Positions 33,715 to 42,400 of a stretch of DNA of 43,333 nucleotides are shown one piece after another (the first letter of the stretch is position 1; each line of letters begins with the position of its first letter). Position numbers and translations under genes: made by a program. The stretch lies in assembly GCA_946886475.1 (NCBI GenBank), contig CAMPIQ010000014.1, positions 1 through 43,333 on the forward strand. The letters are read 5' to 3'. This DNA is from an uncultured Chitinophagales bacterium (lineage in GTDB: Bacteria > Bacteroidota > Bacteroidia > Chitinophagales > Chitinophagaceae). The notes under the pieces are model-generated. The model ran no database searches. It was not told the origin of the DNA and worked only from the letters and a program-made list of their open reading frames with translations.

Positions 33715-35154
33715 ATGTCATTACGCTCAAAGATTTCCTGGACATGGATTATTCTGGGTATTATTCCTGCGGGCCTGCATGCCCAGGGCCGTTTTAACAG
33801 AGTAGATCTTGAAACTTCAACACCTGTCAATGTAATTTCAGATCAGGATCTGCGGCAGGTAACCATCAGGGTAGGGGAGCTGCAGGAGATGCTGACCTAC
33901 ACGCCGGGAAATGTACTGGTGGAAAGAAAATCAACCCTGAATACTCCCGGTATCAACAGGGACAGAATGGTTATCAATTTAAGGGGAACGGGTGTGCCGG
34001 CCATGAATTCAAATGTTGGTAATGCAGGCATCAATCCCATACCAGCATTCAGTATAGATAAAATTGAAGTTTTGAAAGAAGGAACATCTGCGGTGTATGG
34101 AAGTGATGCCATTGCCGGTGTGGTGAATTTTGTGCTGACTTCATCTGACAAAGGCAATGGTTCACAGAATATGCGGATGGAGCCATGGCAGGAATATGTC
34201 AGGGATATTTTTTCCAAACCTAATTCCAGCATTACAACAGATGACAACACCTATGGAGGTAAGGTATCCATCAATATCCTGCCGGTTGATAATTATTTTA
34301 TAGAGAACAGGGTATACCTTGACCTGTCGGGTAGAACCAGATTGAACATCAACAGGCAATTTGACCAGATGGGCAGCATGTATGAAGAACTGGATTATTT
34401 TGATTGCTCGGGAAAACAGTTGTTCAAGGATATTAATCTTACTGATCCCTATGGTAACGGATTTGATCTTTATAATGTGATCTATACAAACGGGATTGCC
34501 GCAATGGGATACCGCGATATTGCACCCGGTAATGAATTTATAAAATATCGTCAGCCCTATAACATCACCACGGGTACCATTGACTTTAATATCAGGCCAG
34601 GTACCTGGAACAACTATCTGTTCACCCCTCCGGTTTGTAACCAGGAAAAAAATAATGAACCGGGAACCGGTGCAGATGAGGACCTGGCGGTGGCCGGATT
34701 ATTATTTTTTGGTTTGAGTTATTTAATGGAAGATACTGATGGCATCAATCCATTTTGCATGTTCGGACCCGGATTGAATTATACCCATATGCTCAATAAA
34801 AAGCTGGGCGTGGGGCTGGATGCTGCCTATTACACCGGTGAACGATACGGATGGGACCAGTCCAGGCTGAATATCATGGCCGGCATTGAATACTATCCTT
34901 TCAATACAATGGGCATCACCAATCCGTTTTCACTGGCACCATTTATTTACCTCGGACTTTCAAGACATGTAGAGAAGTATATGAACTATAAAAATTCCCT
35001 CGCTAGTTTTTCAACGCTCATTGGTTTGAACGCCGCATATATTTTGTCGCAAAGGATCAGGATCAAGGCCAGTGGTGCGGCCAACCCCGTATTTGGAGAG
35101 AATAACACGGCCATCAATGGAAGATTGGATCTGGGCGTGCGATACAGATTTTAA
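33715..35154 (+). CDS. TonB plug-like domain fused to a small beta-barrel
   Basis: The 479-residue protein has a signal peptide (about 1-24, ending LHAQ). A TonB-receptor plug-like domain follows at about 32-142, with TPVNVISDQDLRQVT, INLRGTG, SIDKIEVLKEGTSAVYGSD and AIAGVVNFVL. This plug is shortened around the usual LVLVNGKRR segment. The middle (about 155-320) is strand-rich with no clear match, and the end (about 330-479) resembles a small porin-like barrel ending in Arg-Tyr-Arg-Phe. A normal receptor barrel of 22 strands needs about 500 residues, so this cannot be a complete receptor. It may be a degenerate or specialised outer-membrane protein. It is followed by a hairpin. Confidence 0.6.
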   Translation: MSLRSKISWTWIILGIIPAGLHAQGRFNRVDLETSTPVNVISDQDLRQVTIRVGELQEMLTYTPGNVLVERKSTLNTPGINRDRMVINLRGTGVPAMNSNVGNAGINPIPAFSIDKIEVLKEGTSAVYGSDAIAGVVNFVLTSSDKGNGSQNMRMEPWQEYVRDIFSKPNSSITTDDNTYGGKVSINILPVDNYFIENRVYLDLSGRTRLNINRQFDQMGSMYEELDYFDCSGKQLFKDINLTDPYGNGFDLYNVIYTNGIAAMGYRDIAPGNEFIKYRQPYNITTGTIDFNIRPGTWNNYLFTPPVCNQEKNNEPGTGADEDLAVAGLLFFGLSYLMEDTDGINPFCMFGPGLNYTHMLNKKLGVGLDAAYYTGERYGWDQSRLNIMAGIEYYPFNTMGITNPFSLAPFIYLGLSRHVEKYMNYKNSLASFSTLIGLNAAYILSQRIRIKASGAANPVFGENNTAINGRLDLGVRYRF

Positions 35155-35160
35155 AAAGAA

Positions 35161-35209
35161 AGGGAAAGAGTAGGAGCGAAGATGCACTTCATTCTCTTTC
35201 TCTTTCCCT
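35161..35209. terminator. Long hairpin between the plug protein and tRNA-Gln
   Basis: The arms 35161-35170 and 35200-35209 are perfect 10-bp complements. Inside is a smaller GAAG/CTTC hairpin (35178-35190). It lies 6 nt after the stop of the plug-barrel gene and 11 nt past the end of the opposing tRNA, so it could end transcription from both sides. A pyrimidine/purine bias helps the pairing; no clean T-run follows. Confidence 0.5.
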
Positions 35210-35220
35210 TTCCGGTTTTG

Positions 35221-35291
35221 TTGAGCTACAAGGATTCGAACCTTGACAGACAGAACCAAAATCTGTAGTGCTACCGTTACACCATAGCTCA
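35221..35291 (-). tRNA. tRNA-Gln (anticodon TTG)
   Basis: The 71-nt cloverleaf has acceptor stem TGAGCTA with TAGCTCA plus discriminator A. The D-arm is closed by GTG/CAC. The anticodon stem is ACAGA/TCTGT with loop TTTTGGT, which gives anticodon TTG. The T-arm is CAAGG/CCTTG with loop TTCGAAT. The CCA end is not encoded. A promoter is visible about 60 nt upstream. Confidence 0.93.
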
Positions 35292-35350
35292 ATCCTGTTC
35301 TTTCAGCTTCATTTTACTGAAAACCAGCGCCATGAATGCTAAAAGGAGTG

Positions 35351-35381
35351 CAAAAATAATGGCATGGGGAGGATGTACCAA
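35351..35381 (-). promoter_or_regulatory. Promoter of tRNA-Gln
   Basis: On the minus strand TTG (35381-35379), a 20-nt spacer and TATTTTTG (35358-35351) followed by C form a full -33/-7 promoter. A second -7-like TATTTTTG lies at 35386-35379 and overlaps the -33 box. Confidence 0.55.
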
Positions 35382-35411
35382 AAATATTTACAGTCAAATT
35401 TAAGTTTTAAT

Positions 35412-35453
35412 GCTGACGGCCTGCGGCCATTAGCCACTGGCTATCAGCTTTCT
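35412..35453. repeat. Heptamer array, GCC type
   Basis: Six consecutive 7-mers each start with GC (GCTGACG, GCCTGCG, GCCATTA, GCCACTG, GCTATCA, GCTTTCT). The array lies in the gap between the tRNA-Gln promoter and the class V PLP enzyme gene, 25 nt before its ATG. Confidence 0.5.
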
Positions 35454-35478
35454 TACTACATTTATATAAACTCCGATC

Positions 35479-36771
35479 ATGCCATCAAACCGCCGAACTT
35501 TTTTACAAAAAACCGGAATTTTTTCAGCCACCGCCATTCTGGGAGCCCTGTATACGCCTGCATGGAGCAGGGATCTTCAGCGGGTAATTAAGGAAGCGGA
35601 AAATGTTCCTCCGGGCAACCTGGCTTCTGATGAGGAATTCTGGTACTACATCCAGCAATCATTTACGGTATCACCTTCTCTCATTAATCTGAATAATGGA
35701 GGTGTTTCCCCAGCTCCAAAAACAGTGCAGGATGCCATGAAAAGATATTATGACCTGGCTAATGAAGCCCCCAGTTATTATATGTGGAGAGTGACAGACC
35801 AGGGTAGGGAGCCATTAAGACAAAACCTCGCTGATATGGCAGGATGCGATAAGGAGGAAATAGCAATTAACCGGAATTCTTCTGAAGGATTGGAGACCGT
35901 AATTTTCGGACTTCAATTGAACAGGGGTGATGAGGTGGTTGCAGCCCTTCAGGATTATCCAAATGTGGTGAATGCATGGAAACAAAGAGAAATGAGGGAT
36001 GGGATCCGGATCAACTGGATCAATCTTGAACTTCCCTCCGAAAATGATGACTACCTGGTAAGCCAGTATGTAAATGGATTCACACCTAAAACAAAACTGG
36101 TCAACATCACACATATCATAAACTGGAACGGGCAGATATTACCGGTAAGAAAGATAGCTGATGAAGCACATAAAAGAGGGATTGATGTATTGGTGGACGG
36201 GGCTCATAGTTTTGCCCATTTTAAATTTAAGATCCCTGAATTAGGTGCAGATTATTTTGCCAGCAGCCTGCACAAATGGTTATTTGCCCCCATTGGAACC
36301 GGCTTACTGTACGTGAAAAAAAATAAGATCGCATCCCTCTATCCCATGTTTGCTTCAGGCGATCCATTGAAGGATGATATCCGCAAATTCGAACACCTGG
36401 GAACAAGGCCTTTCTTTATCGAGCAGGCCATTGGCAAGGCCATTGAATTTCATGATATGATTGGAATAGAACGGAAACAAAAACGGTTGCACTACCTCAA
36501 AAATTACTGGATGGAAAAAGTGAAACAGATCCCCGGGGTAAAAATTGGTACTTCACTTCATCCCGCTTATGGGTGTGCTATTGGAATTGTTTCAGTGGAA
36601 GGTAAAAAACCGGCTGAGCTTGACAGTTATTTATTCAACCATCATAAGGTTCATACCACCAGTATCTCTTGGGAAAATATAAATGGTGTAAGGGTAACAC
36701 CCAATGTTTATACTACTACAAAGAACCTCGACGTTCTGGTGGAAGGGATCAGGCGTTTTGCAAAAACCTGA
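35479..36771 (+). CDS. Class V PLP-dependent enzyme with Tat signal
   Basis: This 430-residue protein belongs to the aminotransferase class V / isopenicillin-N-epimerase-like group. The N-terminus has a twin-arginine motif, NRRTFLQK, followed by a hydrophobic stretch (about 13-26), so export folded with cofactor is likely. PLP-site residues are visible: Asp240 in LVDGAHSFAH and the Schiff-base Lys266 in SSLHKWLFAPIGTG. NLNNGGVSPAP near 70 is typical of the epimerase-like members. The substrate is unknown; relatives include cysteine desulfurase-like and epimerase-like enzymes. A single gene, preceded by a heptamer array. Confidence 0.78.
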   Translation: MPSNRRTFLQKTGIFSATAILGALYTPAWSRDLQRVIKEAENVPPGNLASDEEFWYYIQQSFTVSPSLINLNNGGVSPAPKTVQDAMKRYYDLANEAPSYYMWRVTDQGREPLRQNLADMAGCDKEEIAINRNSSEGLETVIFGLQLNRGDEVVAALQDYPNVVNAWKQREMRDGIRINWINLELPSENDDYLVSQYVNGFTPKTKLVNITHIINWNGQILPVRKIADEAHKRGIDVLVDGAHSFAHFKFKIPELGADYFASSLHKWLFAPIGTGLLYVKKNKIASLYPMFASGDPLKDDIRKFEHLGTRPFFIEQAIGKAIEFHDMIGIERKQKRLHYLKNYWMEKVKQIPGVKIGTSLHPAYGCAIGIVSVEGKKPAELDSYLFNHHKVHTTSISWENINGVRVTPNVYTTTKNLDVLVEGIRRFAKT

Positions 36772-36827
36772 ACCAGGCAGGTCCCGGCATGATGATTTAA
36801 AGCTTACATCATTTCACCCTTCATTCA

Positions 36828-36855
36828 TTGGTATTTCGTACTTCGTAATTCATGA
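36828..36855. repeat. Heptamer array, TTCGTAn type
   Basis: Four consecutive 7-mers (TTGGTAT, TTCGTAC, TTCGTAA, TTCATGA) lie in the convergent gap between the class V enzyme and tyrS. The periodicity matches the other arrays in this window but the core differs. Confidence 0.45.
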
Positions 36856-36884
36856 GATAGAACCATTTCTTTTCACTACATGCC

Positions 36885-38159
36885 TCACCCGGCTTTCACC
36901 AGGTAATAATTCTTTTTCCCTTTTTGTACCAGCAAATATTTTTCATGAAGTAATTGTTGTGAACTGATTTGTTGGTCCATTGTGATCTTATGCCTGTTCA
37001 CACTAACGCCTCCATTCTGGATCATTTTTCTTGCTTCTCCTCTGCTTGGGAAAATATTGGTTTCGGTAAGAAATGAAATAGCATCAATACCCGCACTTAA
37101 CTTTTCTTTTGAAAAGTCAACATGAACAATTCCATCCATGCTTTCAAGTTCTTCCAGGCTCAGATCCTCTGCTGGTGAATTTTGTCTGGAGAATAATTTT
37201 TCGGTGGTATCAATGGCCTTCAGGTATGCTTCTTTTCCATGAACGAAAATGGTAAGTTCTTCGGCCAGTTTTTTCTGAAGCAACCTTTTAGCTTCATCCT
37301 TCTGGTGGGTTTCAATCAGCTGGCTGATCTCGAATTTGTCGAGGAAGGTAAAGATCCTGATCCATTTTTCTGCATCAGCATCTGATGCATTTAACCAGAA
37401 CTGGTAAAACTGATAAGGTGTTGTTTTTTCCGGATCCAGCCAAACATTGCCGGATTCCGTTTTTCCGAATTTGCCTCCGTCTGCTTTGGTGATCAGCGGA
37501 CAGGTAAAAGCAAAAGCTTCACCGCCTGCCTTTCTCCTGACCAGTTCTGTTCCGGTAGTAATGTTTCCCCACTGGTCGCTTCCGCCCATCTGGAGTTTGC
37601 AGTTCTTGTTTTTATAAAGCCAGTAAAAATCATATCCCTGGATCAGCTGGTAAGTAAATTCTGTAAAACTGATCCCCGTTTCCCCTTCGATCCTTTTTCG
37701 CACACTGTCCTTGCTCATCATATAGTTGACCGTTATATGCTTGCCAACATCGCGGATGAACTGGAGAAAATTCATTTCCCTGAACCAGTCATAATTATTT
37801 ACCATTTCAGCGGAGCTTGCAGCATCTGAATCAAAATCAAGGAACTGCCTTAGCTGTTTTTTGATTCCGGCCACATTTTTTTGCAATTCCTCCTCATTTA
37901 AAAGATTTCTTTCTGCGCTCTTCATACTTGGATCGCCAACCATTCCCGTTGCCCCTCCAACAAGCGCAATGGGTTTATGTCCTGCCTTTTGAAGATGTAC
38001 CAATAAAAGAATTGGAACGAGGCTGCCGATATGGAGGGATTCTGCCGTGGGATCGAATCCAATATATCCGCTGGTTCTTTCTTTAAGCAGCTGTTCTTCC
38101 GTACCGGGCATAATGTCCTGGACCAGGCCACGCCACCGTAATTCTTCAATTAAGTTCAT
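36885..38159 (-). CDS. tyrS: Tyrosyl-tRNA synthetase
   Basis: It charges tRNA-Tyr. The 424-residue class I synthetase has the HIGH-type motif HIGS at 43-46 and the tyrosine-site stretch [11 protein letters not shown] near 172. [13 protein letters not shown] is at 191-203 and the KMSKS-type motif KFGKT at 230-234. A C-terminal S4 RNA-binding domain follows (about 355-424, [15 protein letters not shown]). It is a single gene with its own -7 box. Confidence 0.95.
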   Translation of the reverse strand: MNLIEELRWRGLVQDIMPGTEEQLLKERTSGYIGFDPTAESLHIGSLVPILLLVHLQKAGHKPIALVGGATGMVGDPSMKSAERNLLNEEELQKNVAGIKKQLRQFLDFDSDAASSAEMVNNYDWFREMNFLQFIRDVGKHITVNYMMSKDSVRKRIEGETGISFTEFTYQLIQGYDFYWLYKNKNCKLQMGGSDQWGNITTGTELVRRKAGGEAFAFTCPLITKADGGKFGKTESGNVWLDPEKTTPYQFYQFWLNASDADAEKWIRIFTFLDKFEISQLIETHQKDEAKRLLQKKLAEELTIFVHGKEAYLKAIDTTEKLFSRQNSPAEDLSLEELESMDGIVHVDFSKEKLSAGIDAISFLTETNIFPSRGEARKMIQNGGVSVNRHKITMDQQISSQQLLHEKYLLVQKGKKNYYLVKAG

Positions 38160-38178
38160 GTTCTAAGGCTTTAAGGGG

Positions 38179-38186
38179 CAAATGTA
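38179..38186 (-). promoter_or_regulatory. -7 box of tyrS
   Basis: On the minus strand TACATTTG followed by C fits TAnnTTTG, 19 nt before the tyrS ATG. The -33 element is not clear. Confidence 0.45.
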
Positions 38187-38276
38187 AGGCAAGGTGCCAA
38201 AATATTATATCTAAGTAGTTCGTTTTCAAAGGGTAAATTTATATTACCAAGATTATGAATTTGAAACTGAATGATA

Positions 38277-38284
38277 TACATTTG
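38277..38284 (+). promoter_or_regulatory. Candidate -7 box of porV2
   Basis: TACATTTG matches TAnnTTTG, 62 nt before the porV2 ATG. A TTG at 38261 is too close for a standard -33 box. Confidence 0.4.
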
Positions 38285-38346
38285 TAGACGCAGCCAAAAC
38301 CTCTGAAAAACATTATTAATCCATTGCTTATCCGAAAATTGAAGAA

Positions 38347-39462
38347 ATGAAAATCTACTCTCTGGCTCTTGCTTTGGTAGCCCTTGCCATTTCAGTGAGT
38401 TCTTCAGCCCAGTTTCGAAAATACTCAAACGAATTCTTAAACATAGGTGCGGGTGCACGCGGTCTGGCCATGGGTAGTGCCCAGGTAGCCTCAGTTCAGG
38501 ATGGAACTTCCGGATATTGGAACCCTGCAGGATTAACCGGGGTTAAGGATTATGCCAACGCCAACCTGATGCATGCCGAATATTTTGCCGGCATAGGTAA
38601 ATATGATTTTGCCAGTCTGGCTATCCCCATCAATAATAATAAAAGAACCATTGCCATTACCGGACTCCGTTTTGCAGTTGATGATATCATGAATACTTTA
38701 TTCCTGGTGGAGCCTGACGGATCAATCAATTACAATAATATCCAGGCCTTTTCATCTGCCGACTACGCTTTCCTTTTTTCTTTTGCCCAGATGCTGAAAG
38801 AATCTACCAACAGGAATATAAGTTTTGGTATGAACGCTAAAATAATTCACAGGAGTGTGGGAAAATTTGCCAAGGCCTGGGGTTTCGGACTGGATGCTGG
38901 TTTGCAGATCAAAGCCGACAAATGGAGATTTGGATTTTCAGGCCGGGACATTACTTCAACTTTCAATGCCTGGAGTTTCAACTTTACCGAAAAGGAAAAA
39001 GAAGCTTTATACCTCACCAATAATGAGATCCCGGTGAAATCTACTGAACTCACTGCACCAAGACTGGTGGTGGGCGTTTCGCGTGATTTCAGGCTGGGTA
39101 AAAAAGCAAGTCTTCTTGCCGAAGCCAATTTTGACCTCACTTTTGACGGTCAAAGAAATACCCTTGTAAGTGCCAATCCCATAAGTATCGATCCAAAGCT
39201 TGGAATGGAAGTGAACATCAATGATGCATTTTTCCTGAGGGGAGGGATCAATAATTTTCAGAGAGCGCTGGCAGATGGAGATACCCTCAACCAGAAAAGA
39301 GTCTGGATCTACCAGCCCAGCGCAGGCGCAGGCTTCCGGCTTCAGAACGTAAGGATTGATTATGCTTTTACGAACCTTGCTAATCAGTCGAATCCCTTGT
39401 TCACCCATGTCTTCTCTTTGCAGTTTGACCTGGTGAATGATAAAAACAAAAAGAAAAATTAA
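38347..39462 (+). CDS. porV2: Type IX sorting system protein PorV2-like (PorV/PorQ family)
   Basis: This outer-membrane beta-barrel protein of 371 residues has a signal peptide (about 1-21, ending SSAQ). The family's N-terminal sequence follows: EFLNIGAGARGLAMGSAQVA, then DGTSGYWNPAGLTG. These are hallmarks of the PorV/PorQ/UPF0164 group related to FadL. In type IX secretion, PorV-type shuttles carry cargo from the translocon to the sortase. The next gene, 26 nt downstream, is a C25-type PorU-like sortase. That pairing is what distinguishes a PorV2/PorU2 module from the core PorV. Confidence 0.8.
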   Translation: MKIYSLALALVALAISVSSSAQFRKYSNEFLNIGAGARGLAMGSAQVASVQDGTSGYWNPAGLTGVKDYANANLMHAEYFAGIGKYDFASLAIPINNNKRTIAITGLRFAVDDIMNTLFLVEPDGSINYNNIQAFSSADYAFLFSFAQMLKESTNRNISFGMNAKIIHRSVGKFAKAWGFGLDAGLQIKADKWRFGFSGRDITSTFNAWSFNFTEKEKEALYLTNNEIPVKSTELTAPRLVVGVSRDFRLGKKASLLAEANFDLTFDGQRNTLVSANPISIDPKLGMEVNINDAFFLRGGINNFQRALADGDTLNQKRVWIYQPSAGAGFRLQNVRIDYAFTNLANQSNPLFTHVFSLQFDLVNDKNKKKN

Positions 39463-39488
39463 AATCCGTACCAATAAATAACTGTTGC

Positions 39489-42400
39489 ATGAAAAAAATT
39501 CTGTTTGGCTTATTGCTTACATGGGGCTTGACGGCAAAAGCACAGGTTTACAATAACGAATGGATTGACTATTCCAAAACTTACTATAAGTTCAAACTTG
39601 CTAAGAATGGACTTTTTCGTATTCCTCAGTCAGTTCTGACCGCAGCGGGTTTAGGCACCACGCCTGCTGAACATTTTCAACTCTGGAGAAATGGTAAGCA
39701 GGTTCCTGTTTATACCTCTGTGCCTTCGGGGGTACTTACTGCTTCCGATTATATTGAGTTCTGGGGACAAATGAATGATGGTAAACCTGATAAAGAATTA
39801 TACCGTTTACCTGAGTACCAGCTTAATGATAAGTGGAGTCTTGAAACAGATACGGCAGCTTATTTTTTAACTGTAAATGTAGATGTTGCCAACAACCTCA
39901 GGATACAAACTGTAAATAACGATGTGGCCTCCAATACACTTCCTGCCGAGCCGTATTTCATGCATACCATTGGAAATTATTTCAGACACCGGGTGGTAAA
40001 AGATACGCTTGTCAACGGACAACTGGTAAGTGATACCTTATTGAACCATCCACAAACGGCGCCGCCCCGTCCAAATAAGGATGTATACCTCGCCAACCTT
40101 AATGCAGGATATGCCATCAATGTAGGAACCTACCTCTACTCATCATCTTACGACAAAGGTGAGGGCTGGGCATCGCATGATATCGTTTCAATTGCTGGAA
40201 CCAGTGGGAATGTGAATTATGGAAAAACCGTAGCCAGTTTTAAAAATCTATATGTTTATAATGGCGGCCCCAATCCAAAATTCAGGATCAATGTTTCGGG
40301 AAACGCTGTAGCCACAAGACGCTATCGTGTTTCTATTAACTCCGATTCAGTTTTAGGAAACCAGGTTGACTTTTTTAATTACCGGCTGGATTCAACAGAG
40401 TTTTCATTGGGAACGCTTGCTTCAAATAAAGCAATTGTAACCGTTTCAAATATTTCCAGCATTGGCTGCTACCCCTCACCTGTTGGTTGCCAGAGCGACC
40501 GTATGGTGGTACACAAATATGAAATTGATTATCCAAGGCAATTCAATTTCGGCGGACAAACAAATTTTGAGTTTTCGTTACCCGCCAGTGTAGCAGGAAA
40601 TTATCTGGAGATCAATAATTTTTCTTACGGAGCAGTTGCTCCGGTGTTGTACGATCTTACTAATGGGAAAAGATATGTTGCTGATCTTTCTGCTGCGCCG
40701 GTGTTAAAATTTGCTTTGCAGCCTTCTTCAGTTTCACGGAAATTGATACTTGTAAGCCAGGAAGCTTCCAATGTAACCACTATCAATACGCTTCAGGTAC
40801 GCAATTTTGTAAATTATACCGCAGCGCCTAACCAGGGAGATTATCTGATCATCAGCAATTCCGTTCTATTCAATGGCACTAACGGTATCAACCCTGTAAA
40901 TGAATATAAATTATACAGGCGTTCCGCGGCGGGCGGATCTTATAATGCACAGATCTATCTTGTTGATGAACTGATTGATCAATTTGGATTTGGGATCAGG
41001 AAAAATCCTGCCGGGCTCCGCAATTTTGTGCTTTATGCAAAGGATAATTATACGGTAAAACCTAAAAATGTTTTCATAATAGGCAAGGGTGTAAATTATG
41101 TTCACCAGATTGCCTATGGAATGAATGCCGATATTGAATTACTGAACCTGGTGCCAACTTATGGATGGCCGGCTTCGGATGTATTACTTGTTTCGGATAA
41201 AGGAAGTTCACAACCGGAAATACCTGTTGGAAGGCTTTCCGTTATTACTGCCAAAGAAGTAGAATCCTATCTCAAAAAAGTAAAGGAGTTTGAACTGGCA
41301 CAAACGGTTATGTCGGGTAACATTGCAGACAGGGGATGGATGAAGAATGTAGTGCATATCGTTGGAGCAAGTGAACCGGGGCTTGAAACCCAGCTCACCA
41401 CTATGCTTGACGGTTATGGCAACATCATTGCCGATACATTATTTGGTGCAAATGTCACCAAATTTGCAAAGAGCTCAAGCGATGCTATCTCACAATTGAA
41501 CAGTACTAAACTGGAAAACCTGTTTACGGAAGGTATCTCCCTCATGACCTATTTTGGTCACTCTTCTTCTACTACGCTGGAATTTAACCTTGATAACCCC
41601 GAAAACTACAGCAACCTGGGTAAGTATCCATTATTTATGGGTCTAGGTTGTAACGTGGGCGATTTTTTTAAATACAGTCCGCAACGGTTGCAGGTTTTTG
41701 AAACGCTTTCCGAAAAATATGTGCTTGCACCAGACAGGGGCATGATAGCCATGATAGCCAGCACGCATTTTGGTATTGTGCATTACCTTGACGTATGGGC
41801 CACACGTGCTTATAAGAACATGGCTTATAAAGCTTATGGAAAATCCATAGGAGAGATCATGAAGACAACAGCTGAAGACGTATTTCAGTTTACAACCCAG
41901 GAAGATTTTTATGCACGATGCAATACAGAGCAGTCTGAATTACATGGCGATCCTGCATTAAAATTAAATCCACACCAGAAACCTGATTATGTTATTGATG
42001 ATCCGATGGTAAAAGTTTCACCTGGATTTGTTTCCGTGGCAGATGCTTCATTCAGGATAAATGCCGGTTATGTAAATATTGGAAAATCCACCAGCGATTC
42101 TATTGTGGTTGAGCTGAAACGCCAGATCCAAAGCCAGCCTGCGGAGGTGATCCTGCGCGACACCATTCCCGGAATACGCTTTATTGATTCACTGGTGATT
42201 GATATCCCTATCAATCCCAATACAGATAAAGGCCTGAATAAAATAACGGTAACAATTGATGCCGATAATGAGGTTTCGGAATCATATGAAAATAACAATA
42301 CCATCACTAAGGAAATATTCATTTATGAAGATGAATTAAGACCTGTTTTCCCTTACGAATATGCTATTATCAACCATCATGATATAAAATTAACGGCATC

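Noticed and set aside
35289..35380. 30-codon hydrophobic minus-strand frame ending in the first bases of tRNA-Gln
   Set aside because: It looks like a membrane helix, but the only start is a TTG that belongs to the tRNA promoter, and the frame lies between that promoter and the tRNA.
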